Part shown: in pieces, positions 53,780-64,000 of the stretch
Layout of the letters: each line of letters starts with the position of its first letter
Position numbering within the stretch: position 1 is the stretch's first letter
DNA from: Prosthecobacter sp.
GTDB taxonomy: Bacteria; Verrucomicrobiota; Verrucomicrobiia; Verrucomicrobiales; Verrucomicrobiaceae
Assembly: GCA_019186985.1 (NCBI GenBank)
Contig: JABARQ010000042.1
Coordinates: forward strand, 1-64,000
Direction of reading: 5' to 3'
DNA: 64,000 nt
Program-made: the position numbers and the translations under genes
Notes under the pieces: model-generated
The model's input: only the letters and a program-made list of their open reading frames with translations
Databases searched by the model: none
What the model was told of the DNA's origin: nothing

Positions 53780-55096
53780 TCAGGCCCTCGTTTCCACCAC
53801 ACCCCGCCCGATGCCCCGGTATTGGAAGCCGAAGTCAGCGGCGGCGACAGGATCGATGAGATTGCGGCCGTCAAAGATCATCGGAGCAAGCATGGTGGCG
53901 CGCAGCTCGGAGAGGTCGACCGTGGCAAACTCGGGCCATTCCGTGGCGATGATGAGCGCCTCGGCACCTGCGGCAGCCTCCAGCGGACTGCCGGCAAACT
54001 TGATCTTGGCAGCGACAGGCAGTTCCTTCGCCTTCTCCATGGCCTTGGGATCGTAGGCAACCACCTCCGCACCTTCAGCCACCAGCTTCTCCACCAGCGC
54101 GACGGCCACCGAGGAGCGGACGTCATCGGTGTTGGGCTTGAAGGCGAGCCCCCAGACGGCGAGCTTTTTGTCCTTCAACACCCAGAGCGCCTCACGGATG
54201 GCATCGACGAAGCGGTCAAGCTGGCGCTGGTTGATGCGCTGCACCTCCTTGAGCAGCGTGAACGGGGTGCCGAGCTGCTCGGCGATGGCGATGAAGGCGG
54301 CGATGTCCTTGGGGAAGCAGGAGCCCCCATAACCCAGGCCTGCGTTGAGGAAATCCCGGCCGATGCGCTTGTCGGCACCGATGCCTTCGGCCACCTTGAG
54401 CACGTCCGCCCCTGAGGCCTCGCAGATCTCGGAAAGGGCGTTGGCATAGCTGATCTTCAGCGCCAGGAAGCTGTTGGCCGCATGCTTGATAAGCTCCGCG
54501 CTGTTGATGTCGGTGACGAGGACCGGCGCGGCGAAGGGTTCATACACCTTCTGCATCAGCGCGATGGCACGGTCGGTGTTGCCGCCGATGACAATGCGGT
54601 CCGGCTTCATCAGGTCGGCCACGGCGCTGCCTTCGCGCAGGAACTCCGGATTGCTGACCACGTCAAACTCCACCCCGGGCCTGGCATAACGCCGGATGGT
54701 CTGCCCCACCCTCTCGCCGGTCCTGACCGGAACCGTACTCTTGTCCACCACCACCCGGTAGCTGTCGAGATACTGGGCGATCTCACGGGCCACCTTCTCC
54801 ATGTACGTCAGGTCGACACTGCCATCGGGCTGGGGCGGCGTGGGCACCGCGATGAAGATGACCTCGCCATGGTCCACACCCTCCTCCGTGCTGGTGGTGA
54901 AACGCAGGCGGCGGGCCGCGACGTTTTTCTTCACCAGGGCCTCCAGGCCGGGTTCATAAATGGGGATCTGGCCCGCCAGCAAAGTCTCCACCTTGCGTGG
55001 ATCATTGTCCACACAGCAGACATGGTGGCCGACTTCAGCAAAACATGCGCCTGTGGTAAGGCCGACGTAACCAGAGCCAATGATGGTGAGCTTCAT
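53780..55096 (-). CDS. ugd: UDP-glucose 6-dehydrogenase
   Basis: A 438-residue NAD-dependent enzyme oxidising UDP-glucose to UDP-glucuronate. GSGYVG at 7-12 binds NAD, the family VPTPPQPDGSVDLTYME block follows, SNPEFLREGSAV lies mid-protein, and GYGGSCFPKD carries catalytic Cys260. The central helix and C-terminal domain (WGLAFKPNTDDVRSS) are complete. With the UXS-like enzyme at 33720 it would make UDP-xylose; UDP-glucuronate can also feed capsule or LPS sugars. It follows lptD by 139 bases. Confidence 0.95.
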   Translation of the reverse strand: MKLTIIGSGYVGLTTGACFAEVGHHVCCVDNDPRKVETLLAGQIPIYEPGLEALVKKNVAARRLRFTTSTEEGVDHGEVIFIAVPTPPQPDGSVDLTYMEKVAREIAQYLDSYRVVVDKSTVPVRTGERVGQTIRRYARPGVEFDVVSNPEFLREGSAVADLMKPDRIVIGGNTDRAIALMQKVYEPFAAPVLVTDINSAELIKHAANSFLALKISYANALSEICEASGADVLKVAEGIGADKRIGRDFLNAGLGYGGSCFPKDIAAFIAIAEQLGTPFTLLKEVQRINQRQLDRFVDAIREALWVLKDKKLAVWGLAFKPNTDDVRSSVAVALVEKLVAEGAEVVAYDPKAMEKAKELPVAAKIKFAGSPLEAAAGAEALIIATEWPEFATVDLSELRATMLAPMIFDGRNLIDPVAAADFGFQYRGIGRGVVETRA

Positions 55097-55175
55097 GCAA
55101 GAGGGGAGAACGGGATCTGCCGTCCATAACAGGCAGTACCATCACACTCAAATCACAAACCTGCCTCTTGAAATT

Positions 55176-55206
55176 TCGAATTCGACATAATGTGGGGACA
55201 GTCCTG
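55176..55206. other. Palindrome and GGGGACAGTCC string, possible repeat remnant
   Basis: Between lptD and ugd, TCGAATTCGA at 55176-55185 is a perfect palindrome, followed by TGTGGGGACAGTCCTG at 55191-55206. The latter recalls terminal sequences often seen near Y1-type transposases, but no second copy or gene is visible here. Confidence 0.25.
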
Positions 55207-55235
55207 CTCCCTGTGCCAACCCACCCAGGATCAAA

Positions 55236-57671
55236 TTACTGCGACTGGGAGCCGCCGCGTCCGGAGGGATTGGGATCAATGTCCAGCGGGATGGTGACTC
55301 CGGGGAAGTCCTTGAGGGTCAGGGAGAAGATGATGCCGAATTCCGTGCGCCCGTTACGGTTGTCGCGTTGCATCGCACCAATGGAGGCCACCCAGCTCGT
55401 CAGGTCGCGGGTGATGCTGTAGCTCTGGAACTCCAGGGTGCTGTCATCCATTTCATAGACGTGATACATGGACACTCCCCAGTTTTCCGTCAGGCGGGCA
55501 TAAGTGCGCGCAAAGATGAGGCTGGAGTCCTGGAAATACGGGCTGTCGTTGACGAACTGATGCCCGAGCGTGAATGACATGGAGTCCGACGGCATGAAGG
55601 TGATCCCCTGGTTGAACTCGGTGAAGTTGCCATCCTTGTTGGAGATGGGAAGCTGCATGTCCATCCACAGGTTCACCCAGGGCACCGGGCGGAAGAAGAG
55701 CTCATTGTAGAGGTTGGACATGTCGCGGTTGAACTCAGGATCCTTGGCAAACAGGTCCACATAGGTGTTCATGCCTGCAAAGGTGTAGGTCTGGACGGGG
55801 TCATCATTGGCCGAGGCAAAGCGCCCGTTGCCCTCAATCGTGTAGTCACGCCGGGTCTGGAGGAAATTCTTGATTCCAAGGCGGGTGGTGTTCCAGGAAC
55901 GCAGGCTGTCCACGGCGGAATAGAGCGGCACATCAATCGGACGCGGACGCGTGGTCGGGGAAAGCCGGTCAACACCAACAAACCCGATGGGCATGGAGGC
56001 ATCCAGGTAGGAATAGTTCACATAAGGCTGGAAGACATGCCGGAGCCCGTCCAGACCCAGCGTCTCGTTGGTGTAATCAGACCAGGTTTTCGTCAGCTTG
56101 AAGGACACATCAAGCCCTGCATGGAAGATCGGCCGGGTTTCCTGCGAAAATGCGTCATAAAGACCGCTTTGGGTGCGCCCATAACCCGCATAATGAGTGA
56201 CTCCGGCGCCAAGTCTCGGCACCACGTTCAACCAGCCGCCAAGGGTCTTGGGATAAAGAAACTCGTGATAGGTGTGCAGGCGGGCATACTCTGAGACTCC
56301 GCCGGCAAGCATGCCAAAGACACTGACATACTCATTAAAGCCGATCGCGGCATCATCCTGCAGTTCCAGCAGATTTCGGATGAAGTTGTTTTCACGGTCA
56401 CTGAGAACACCTCCTGACACACCCTTGAACGAGGCTTTGTAAGCCGACTCCTCCAGTTCGCTGGCCAGTTCACGCATGTAACCGATCGAGGCGGTGCCCT
56501 GGTGGTAGATGCCGGTGTTCCAGAGGGGACGGCGCGTCCAGTCGATCGAAAGCTCGGGCAGCTTCTCGCCCACACGGTAGAAGTCATTCGCCTGGAACCT
56601 CGCCATCAGCGTGGCGAGGTAGCTGTCAGACCGATGCACCAGGGAAACCTGGTTGTCCGGCTGCGGCGTCTCGCGGAAGTCGTTGAAGAAGAAGTCCTCG
56701 TAAAAATGGGCGTCGCTGATCTTGTTGATGTCAAAGTCCAGGTACCAGGTGCTCTCCTCCGGGCCGGGAAGGTAGATGCGATGCTGGAAGTTGACCCGGT
56801 AGCGGTTTTCAGGAACCGGCCCACGCGGCACGGACGTGCGGTTCTTCGTCGGATCGCTGTCGCGCTGATAATAAAGCTTCAGGCCGGAGAAGTTGTTCCA
56901 GTTGTTGCGATAACGCATGGAGAACAGGTCCACCCCGACACCCACGCCACGCGCTGAACGCAGGTCCAGATGGTATCGTGCCCGGGTGTGATCACCGTGA
57001 ATCACATCATACTGATTCAGCATGAAGGCACCCCACCGGCTCTGCTGGCCGACATTGAACCGGTAGCCCGCCTCAGCCTCCAGGGACTGTGACAGGTAGG
57101 GAAGGTAAAAAACCGGCACATCACCGGCAAGCACGGTCACATTCCGGAGAACCACCTTGTCCTCAGGAATGACCGTCAGGCTGCGCGCCCTCAGCCTGAA
57201 GTTCGGATTTTCTGAATCGTGGGTGGTCAGGTAGGTGTCACCGCCTTCAAGCTTCTGGGTAAGCTTGGTCTCCGTGTCAAAACGGTCCGTCTGGAAGAAC
57301 AGGCTGCCCAGGTCCATGGCCTGGGAGCTCCTCACCGCGTCCCCGCTGATCTCCCCGGAATTCGCGTTGTATAGAATGTTCTCCCCCTTGTAGGTGATGC
57401 CAGACTTCCAGATGATGACGTTCTCACGCGCAATGACCTCCCCGGTCGTCTGGTTGTAGCTCGCCTGGCCGCAGCGAATCTCCACATCCGTGTAAGATAT
57501 CCGCACATCCCCCTTGGCGATGGCAAGCCCCGTCGTCGGGTCGTAGCTTGTCTCCAAACCCTCAATGTCCAGGTTGCTCGTCAGGGAATCCAGCACCGTC
57601 TGGCCCTGCAGGCCTGGAACGGTGAGCCAGCCAAACAGGGTCAGTGCCGCAAACAGACGGGAAAATGTCAT
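55236..57671 (-). CDS. lptD: LPS-assembly protein LptD
   Basis: An 811-residue outer-membrane barrel that inserts LPS into the outer leaflet with LptE. A signal peptide (MTFSRLFAALTLFGWLTVPGLQG) is followed by an OstA/LptA-like jelly roll (TSYDPTTGLAIAKGDVRI, VIARENVIIWKSGITYKGENI). Then comes a long barrel of strands rich in aromatic residues, with VFYLPYLSQSLEAEAGYRF at its start. The C-terminal strand is followed by SGRGGSQSQ, so the last strand does not end at the terminus. LptE-like protein not seen in the window. The presence of LptD shows an LPS-bearing outer membrane. Start 57671 is chosen for the signal peptide. Confidence 0.88.
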   Translation of the reverse strand: MTFSRLFAALTLFGWLTVPGLQGQTVLDSLTSNLDIEGLETSYDPTTGLAIAKGDVRISYTDVEIRCGQASYNQTTGEVIARENVIIWKSGITYKGENILYNANSGEISGDAVRSSQAMDLGSLFFQTDRFDTETKLTQKLEGGDTYLTTHDSENPNFRLRARSLTVIPEDKVVLRNVTVLAGDVPVFYLPYLSQSLEAEAGYRFNVGQQSRWGAFMLNQYDVIHGDHTRARYHLDLRSARGVGVGVDLFSMRYRNNWNNFSGLKLYYQRDSDPTKNRTSVPRGPVPENRYRVNFQHRIYLPGPEESTWYLDFDINKISDAHFYEDFFFNDFRETPQPDNQVSLVHRSDSYLATLMARFQANDFYRVGEKLPELSIDWTRRPLWNTGIYHQGTASIGYMRELASELEESAYKASFKGVSGGVLSDRENNFIRNLLELQDDAAIGFNEYVSVFGMLAGGVSEYARLHTYHEFLYPKTLGGWLNVVPRLGAGVTHYAGYGRTQSGLYDAFSQETRPIFHAGLDVSFKLTKTWSDYTNETLGLDGLRHVFQPYVNYSYLDASMPIGFVGVDRLSPTTRPRPIDVPLYSAVDSLRSWNTTRLGIKNFLQTRRDYTIEGNGRFASANDDPVQTYTFAGMNTYVDLFAKDPEFNRDMSNLYNELFFRPVPWVNLWMDMQLPISNKDGNFTEFNQGITFMPSDSMSFTLGHQFVNDSPYFQDSSLIFARTYARLTENWGVSMYHVYEMDDSTLEFQSYSITRDLTSWVASIGAMQRDNRNGRTEFGIIFSLTLKDFPGVTIPLDIDPNPSGRGGSQSQ

Positions 57672-57944
57672 GGTTCCTGAATGAAAATGAGGTGATTGGG
57701 AAGTCTGTCGGCAGGTCAAAGGTCCTCTCCGGCAAATCCCGCCGTCGCTCATAGGCCACTGACTAGAAAGTGACAAGAAAAACGACGGGAAAATCTGCCA
57801 CCTGCCCCGGCCCGAACCAACGTTTCAGAAGTTTGTCAGGCGCTTACAAAAAGATGACACAGGTCCCTGGATTATTTGGGAAAGCTAATTTTTCGCTCGA
57901 CAAATTATTATATTTATGGAAGTTTTGGTTAATCAACGCATCTC
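57672..57944. promoter_or_regulatory. Divergent promoter region with strongly AT-rich core
   Basis: This 273-base spacer lies between leftward lptD and the rightward pair at 57945. The stretch 57870-57935 (for example CAAATTATTATATTTATGG) is the most AT-rich in the window and holds a TATATT at 57909-57914 suitable as a -10 box for the rightward genes; no good -35 box could be placed. Confidence 0.4.
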
Positions 57945-58723
57945 ATGCCCCTGGCCTTCTCCTTTTTTAGCTCCAAAAATCCGGCCTCGCCTGCTCCGGC
58001 AGGGCCTGAATTTCCTGGCGCTCAACAAGTTGATGCCAATGCCTCCGAATCGAAGAAAACCACCCCTTCGAGTCCTTTTCCGATCCATTCTCCTTTTGCA
58101 GGCTCCACAATCATTTCTCAGGAGCAGCCGCCCAGCCATGAACGGCTTCACCACGAAGAAACCGTTCTTCTGACAAAGCCTGAGCCGCCCCCCCTTCCCC
58201 AGGTGGAAAGACGCCCTGGCACCGGCGGACTTGCTGCCATGGTGTTGAGCCAGAGTGACATTGCCGCTCCTCCGCTCAACAAACGGCTTCCCCCGACCCC
58301 AGGAGCCGCCGTTTCCTCCGAACCCGCCAGGCCGGTCGAATCCACCAGCCTGCGTCCCTCCTCCACGCCGTCACCAACGGAGGTGGATGCCCTGAAACAG
58401 GAACTCCAGGCGGAGATTGAGCAGGTGAAAAATGACCTCTTTGGTGCTGTCATGGGCGTCAGCGCCCTCAAGGACCGCCTGGATGGAATCGAATCCCAGG
58501 TCCAGCAAACCGGTGCCGAGTCGTCCTCCTTCCCTTCCCGCAGCGAGCTCGAAACCTGGATGTCCGCCTGGCTGGAGGCACGCCTGGGCGAGGCTCTGGA
58601 GCGCACGCTCACTCCCGTCCTGAACAAGTTTTCCACCCAGGGCCTGCTGCGCCTGCCCCTGCCTCCCGCTGAACTGCACTCCTCGCTCTCTCAACCTCCC
58701 GTCATCCTAACCTCAACACCCGT

Positions 58724-58727
<4 letters not shown>
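57945..58727 (+). CDS. Proline-rich hypothetical protein coupled to histidine kinase
   Basis: A 260-residue cytoplasmic protein of unknown function. The first 140 residues are disordered, rich in Pro, Ser, Ala and Lys; a coiled coil covers about 145-190 (EVDALKQELQAEIEQVKNDL). A C-terminal helical segment with Trp and Arg (LETWMSAWLEARLGEALERTL) follows. There is no signal peptide. The stop overlaps the start of the histidine kinase gene (ATGA), so it is translated with it and may be an accessory or scaffolding partner. No family could be named; the MPLAFSFFSS start is short of a membrane helix. Confidence 0.65.
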
Positions 58728-60706
<1,979 letters not shown>

Positions 60707-60733
60707 CTTCCCCCCGACCAACAGCCAGACACC

Positions 60734-60778
60734 CCGGGGCATGAATGCGCGACAGCGGTTCATGCCCCGGCTTGTTTT
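60734..60778 (+). terminator. Rho-independent terminator of the histidine kinase gene
   Basis: A perfect 12-base-pair stem (60734-60745 with 60759-60770) with a 13-base loop, followed by CTTGTTTTT. It lies 28 bases past the histidine kinase stop and ends the two-gene transcript. Confidence 0.92.
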
Positions 60779-60814
60779 TGCAGGGCGGGCTTCCTGAAAG
60801 GCATCGCGCAGCGT

Positions 60815-62389
60815 ATGCATGCCATCATGCCGCGGCGCCTCCCTCCCCTCCTCCCCACGATCACCCTGCTGCTCTACGGCGGCGTCCTGGCCTACGCCGG
60901 CCTCCAGCCCGACCTCGAACGCAACCTCAAGGGCTGGCTGATCATGGCGTCCAGCCTGCTCGCCGCCCTGCTGCTGGTGCTTTGGTTCCTGCTGTCGCGA
61001 CGTTTCCGTCCCCGCACCCGTGTGCTGGGCTTTCTCGCCCTGCTGCTCCTCCTCTTCACCGCCCGTCTCTGCCTCAAGGTGGACGGCGTGATCGACGGCC
61101 GCGGCCTGCCCAGGCTCGCCTGGCGGTGGTCGGCCAAACCAACCACGCCTTCTGTTTCCCAGCCCTCCCGGCAGCGCGCTGAAAGCGCCGGCCCGGCTCT
61201 CGCCCAGGCTGCGGATGTACCACAGTTCTTCGGCCCGCATCGCGACGGCCATGCCCCCGATGTCAGGCTCGATCCGGACTGGCTGAAGCATCCTCCGCGC
61301 GAACTCTGGCGCCATGGCATCGGCGCCGGCTGGTCGGCCTTCGCCGTCGCCGACGGGCTTGCCTACACCCAGGAGCAGCAGGGGGAGAAGGAAATCGTCA
61401 CCTGCTACGACCTCCTCACCGGCGCCCTTGTCTGGTCCCACGCCGACACGGCGCGCTTCGACCAGTGGCAGAGCAGCGAAGGGCCGCGCGCCACCCCCGC
61501 CCTGCACCAGGGACGCGTCTTCACCTATGGCGCCACCGGCATCCTCAACTGCCTCGACGCCGCCACCGGCAGCCCCGTCTGGCAGCGCCGCGTGCTTGAG
61601 GAAAACAAGATCGCCAACCTCGAATGGGGCGTCTGCGCCTCACCGCTCATCGTCAACAACCTCGTCATTGTCACCGGCGGCAGAACGCGCGGCCCCGTGC
61701 TTTTTGCCCATGACATCGCCACCGGCTCCCGCGTGTGGAAGGCGGGTGATGATGAAGCAGGCTATGCCTCCCCGGTCCTCGCCACCCTGGCGGGAAGACA
61801 GGTCATCCTCAGCAGCAACGCCCGTTCCATCACCGCCCATGATCCGGCCACGGGCGAACTGCGCATGGAGCACGCCTGGGGCGTGGAGAAATGGCCCAAG
61901 GCCAGCCAGCCCGTGATCGCCGGACCTGACCAGGTGTTTCTCTCCGCCGGCTATGGCATGGGCTGCCTGCTCCTCGAAATCAAGGCGGAGCCCGGCGGCA
62001 GGCTGACGGCCTCCGAACTCTGGACAAGCATGAAGATGAAAACCCAGTTCAACAGCCCCGCCCTGCTCGGCCACCATCTGTTCGGACTCGATGACGGACG
62101 CCTGGCCTGCATGGACCTGAAGACCGGTGAGCGCCTTTGGAAGGAGGGTCGTTTTGCCTCCGGCCAGAGCCTGATCGCCGGCGACAAGGTCATCGTGCAG
62201 AACGAGGCTGGCAGCATCCATCTCTGCGCCGCCGACCCGCAGGGCTTCAAGGAACACGGCCAGCTCCCCGCCCTCGGCAGCAAGACCTGGAACCACCCCG
62301 TCCTCGCAGGCCGCTACCTGCTCGTCCGCAACGACCGCGAAGCCGCCTGTTACGAACTCCCCGTCCTGCCGCAGACCGACTCCAACTGA
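60815..62389 (+). CDS. Membrane-anchored PQQ-like beta-propeller protein
   Basis: A 524-residue protein with three N-terminal membrane helices (about 10-30, 42-62 and 68-86) and a large extracytoplasmic PQQ-like propeller starting with VPQFFGPHRDGHAP. This is the same opening as the soluble propellers at 12029 and 14986, but membrane-anchored. Blade repeats include YDLLTGALVWSH, LDAATGSPVWQ, HDIATGSRVWK and MDLKTGERLWKE. This layout is similar to membrane glucose dehydrogenase, but the PQQ-contacting residues are not evident. An ATG at 60827 is an alternative start. Confidence 0.88.
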   Translation: MHAIMPRRLPPLLPTITLLLYGGVLAYAGLQPDLERNLKGWLIMASSLLAALLLVLWFLLSRRFRPRTRVLGFLALLLLLFTARLCLKVDGVIDGRGLPRLAWRWSAKPTTPSVSQPSRQRAESAGPALAQAADVPQFFGPHRDGHAPDVRLDPDWLKHPPRELWRHGIGAGWSAFAVADGLAYTQEQQGEKEIVTCYDLLTGALVWSHADTARFDQWQSSEGPRATPALHQGRVFTYGATGILNCLDAATGSPVWQRRVLEENKIANLEWGVCASPLIVNNLVIVTGGRTRGPVLFAHDIATGSRVWKAGDDEAGYASPVLATLAGRQVILSSNARSITAHDPATGELRMEHAWGVEKWPKASQPVIAGPDQVFLSAGYGMGCLLLEIKAEPGGRLTASELWTSMKMKTQFNSPALLGHHLFGLDDGRLACMDLKTGERLWKEGRFASGQSLIAGDKVIVQNEAGSIHLCAADPQGFKEHGQLPALGSKTWNHPVLAGRYLLVRNDREAACYELPVLPQTDSN

Positions 62390-62547
62390 AACCGTTCGCA
62401 CCCCGGGCCCGTGCAGGAATGAAGCATCCCTGCCACTGATGCATCCTCCATCATGACAGGACACCGGCCCAGCCCTCTTGCCGGGCCGGGTTGACGCCCT
62501 TTCAAAGCACCGGACTAACAAATGATTCTTAACAACCAGATGCCCCG

Positions 62548-64000
62548 TCACTTCGCCTGAAGCACGGCGATCTCTTCTGCGGTCAGGGCGCGGTCGAAGA
62601 CGGCGGCTTCATCCAGCCGGCCTTCCCAGCCCGAATCAAAATCACTGCGCGAGCCGAAGAACACGGTCGGAATCCGGCACTCGGCGGACTCCCCTTCACA
62701 CTCAAGCCGGCCGTTGAGATAGACACGCACCCTGCCGCCTTCGCGCACCAGCACCACCTGCTGCCAGGTCCAGCGTGGAATCTCCGTGCCCCCGGTCAGG
62801 ATCTTCTGCGCCTGAAACACAAGACGCCCCTGCCTGTCGACTCCGAGATGCTCGCCGTACGCGCTGACGCCGTGGCTGTGGTCGCGTGAGTAAAACCAGC
62901 CGGTGATGTCCCGCACGCCGTTGGGCATGCCGTTCCAGATCCACAGCGACACCGTGTAGCTCCCTGACACATCCCCCAGCCCTGCGGCAAGCCGCCCGCC
63001 CACGAAGTGCGGCGCACGGTTCACCTCGCCCGCACAGAAGGCCTGCGAATGCGGTCCGTCGAGGTAATAGGCCACGCCGCCCTCATAGGTGCCGTGACGT
63101 TGATGTCCGCTCTCATCCGCCGCCAGCGGCCCCTGAAACTCGTTCAGCCGCCACCACAGCACCGGCTTCAGGCCGGCCAGCGCCCGTGCCGCCGGCCCTG
63201 AGCCCAGGCCATGCGGACGCCTCGGCGCACCGGCCACCTGCTCGAGCAGGCCGATCGCCGCCTGGGCGATCTTGGGTTCGGCCATCACCTCCAGGCCGGC
63301 GCTCCGGGCCGCCCAGGTGTTGTAACCGCCCCAGGCATGCATCTCCGGCGGCGGAATGTAGCCGTCGCCACCGTTCGCCAGCTCGATGACCATGTTGTTC
63401 GGCAGCGGGCTGGCGGCCTTGATCTTCAGGCCGGTGATGGCGTAGGTTTCGTTGGGCGTGGTGGCGATGCCGATGTCGCCGATGCGCAGCGCCTGCACGA
63501 CAACCTCCGCCTGCTTGCGCTCATCGAGGAGGATCTGCTCACGCGCATAGACCTCGGTCTGCGTCTTCGCGAGGCGATCCCCCATCTCCGCGACGATTTT
63601 GCGCGCCCATTCAAGCCGCTGCCTGTCCGGCAGGCGGTAGTTCAGCGTCATTCGCCGCTCCGCCATGACCACATCGACGTTGTCGCGGTATTGAATGCCG
63701 CCATAGGCCTTCAGGGCGATGCCCAGCAGTCCCTGGGTGTACTCGTCGATGGTCGGCTTCGGCCGGTCCTTTTCAGGCACCTTGTAATCCACCCGGTAGA
63801 TGTCGCCGCTGCAGCCGTGGGACATGATGCCCACCATGCCGCCCTGCGGGTCAATGCGCTGCTTCAGCCCTTCCGAAAACAGGCCGAAATAGTCCGCGCT
63901 GATGTCCTTGTCACCAAAGTAGTGCATGGAGAAGTTCGCCAGCACCGCCAGCGGCCGGCCCTGCTTCGTCTGCAGGGAGATCAGCGAGAGGTCCGGATCT
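62548..64000 (-). CDS. Partial ceramidase-like protein with C-terminal LamG domain
   Basis: A leftward gene cut by the window edge; the frame is open to base 64000 with no start seen, and 484 residues of the C-terminal part are visible. The first part (LANFSMHYFG, MSHGCSGDIYRVDY, PNETYAITGLKIK) matches neutral/alkaline non-lysosomal ceramidase-like proteins of Planctomycetes and Verrucomicrobia; SGD is likely part of the zinc site. The C-terminal about 200 residues form a LamG/concanavalin A-like domain (LWWRLNEFQGPLAADESGHQ, YTVSLWIWNG, GRVRVYLNGRLECEG), so the enzyme may bind a sugar. It probably acts outside the cell. Confidence 0.82.
   Translation of the reverse strand, partial: DPDLSLISLQTKQGRPLAVLANFSMHYFGDKDISADYFGLFSEGLKQRIDPQGGMVGIMSHGCSGDIYRVDYKVPEKDRPKPTIDEYTQGLLGIALKAYGGIQYRDNVDVVMAERRMTLNYRLPDRQRLEWARKIVAEMGDRLAKTQTEVYAREQILLDERKQAEVVVQALRIGDIGIATTPNETYAITGLKIKAASPLPNNMVIELANGGDGYIPPPEMHAWGGYNTWAARSAGLEVMAEPKIAQAAIGLLEQVAGAPRRPHGLGSGPAARALAGLKPVLWWRLNEFQGPLAADESGHQRHGTYEGGVAYYLDGPHSQAFCAGEVNRAPHFVGGRLAAGLGDVSGSYTVSLWIWNGMPNGVRDITGWFYSRDHSHGVSAYGEHLGVDRQGRLVFQAQKILTGGTEIPRWTWQQVVLVREGGRVRVYLNGRLECEGESAECRIPTVFFGSRSDFDSGWEGRLDEAAVFDRALTAEEIAVLQAK

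Noticed and set aside
62464-62489. CCGGCCC/GGGCCGG inverted repeat after the membrane-anchored PQQ-like propeller gene
   Set aside because: The 7-base stem has a 12-base loop and no T-run on either strand, so it is too weak to call as a terminator.

Overview
This is a high-GC stretch of chromosome from a member of the Verrucomicrobiota, most likely Verrucomicrobiaceae (Prosthecobacter-like). The assignment rests on a five-gene pilus-like locus matching the Akkermansia Amuc_1098-Amuc_1102 set (26.6-33.6 kb). It is supported by gene families typical of the PVC superphylum: a DUF1501 Tat protein, a giant PVC-type heme protein, several PQQ-like beta-propellers, and a ceramidase-like protein with a LamG domain. 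No phage, transposase gene, CRISPR array, rRNA or tRNA was found, so most of the window is ordinary chromosome with one accessory island for copper.

Layout. 0-8.5 kb: a truncated gene, a nested array of REP-like hairpins (419-669), then DUF1501, TerC, an HGSNAT-like acyltransferase, a Dabb protein, a thioredoxin, dCMP deaminase and the PVC heme protein. 8.9-17.6 kb: valS with a compositionally odd internal segment, a rightward group of secreted proteins (two PQQ-like propellers, a hypothetical and an SGNH-like protein), then bioA. 17.6-26.6 kb: a leftward run coaE-rho-rnd-paaK-like-apbE-ftsX-lipoprotein. 26.6-35.8 kb: the leftward pilus locus with its own strong terminator, preceded by a UDP-xylose synthase-like gene and a kelch mutarotase. 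35.8-40.1 kb: a CxxCH protein, rlmN and dnaX. 40.3-50.3 kb: a copper/metal island. 50.4-50.7 kb: a probable 6S RNA with its terminator. 50.7-64 kb: a membrane-anchored hypothetical, a 2-hydroxyacid dehydrogenase, rsmB, ugd, lptD, a proline-rich protein overlapping a hybrid histidine kinase, a membrane-anchored PQQ-like propeller, and a truncated ceramidase-like gene.

The copper island is the most interesting part. It has a multicopper oxidase fused to what looks like a CopB-type outer-membrane barrel, a small Cys-rich metal-binding protein, a three-gene module with the order and sizes of cnrYXH (anti-sigma, periplasmic sensor, ECF sigma), Cys-rich lipoproteins, a second ECF sigma with a five-cysteine tail, an L,D-transpeptidase and a copper P1B-ATPase with a Cys/His-rich N-terminus. 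Two pairs of shared upstream motifs (AAC-N16-CGT at 40322 and 47991; GGGTTTG-N9-AGGTGTTTG at 43313 and 44794) suggest that two regulators tie the island together.

Ugd (UDP-glucose to UDP-glucuronate) and the UXS-like enzyme (UDP-glucuronate to UDP-xylose) could form a two-step pathway to a cell-surface sugar, with LptD showing an LPS-type outer membrane. All functional calls are by reading motifs; no database search was run.
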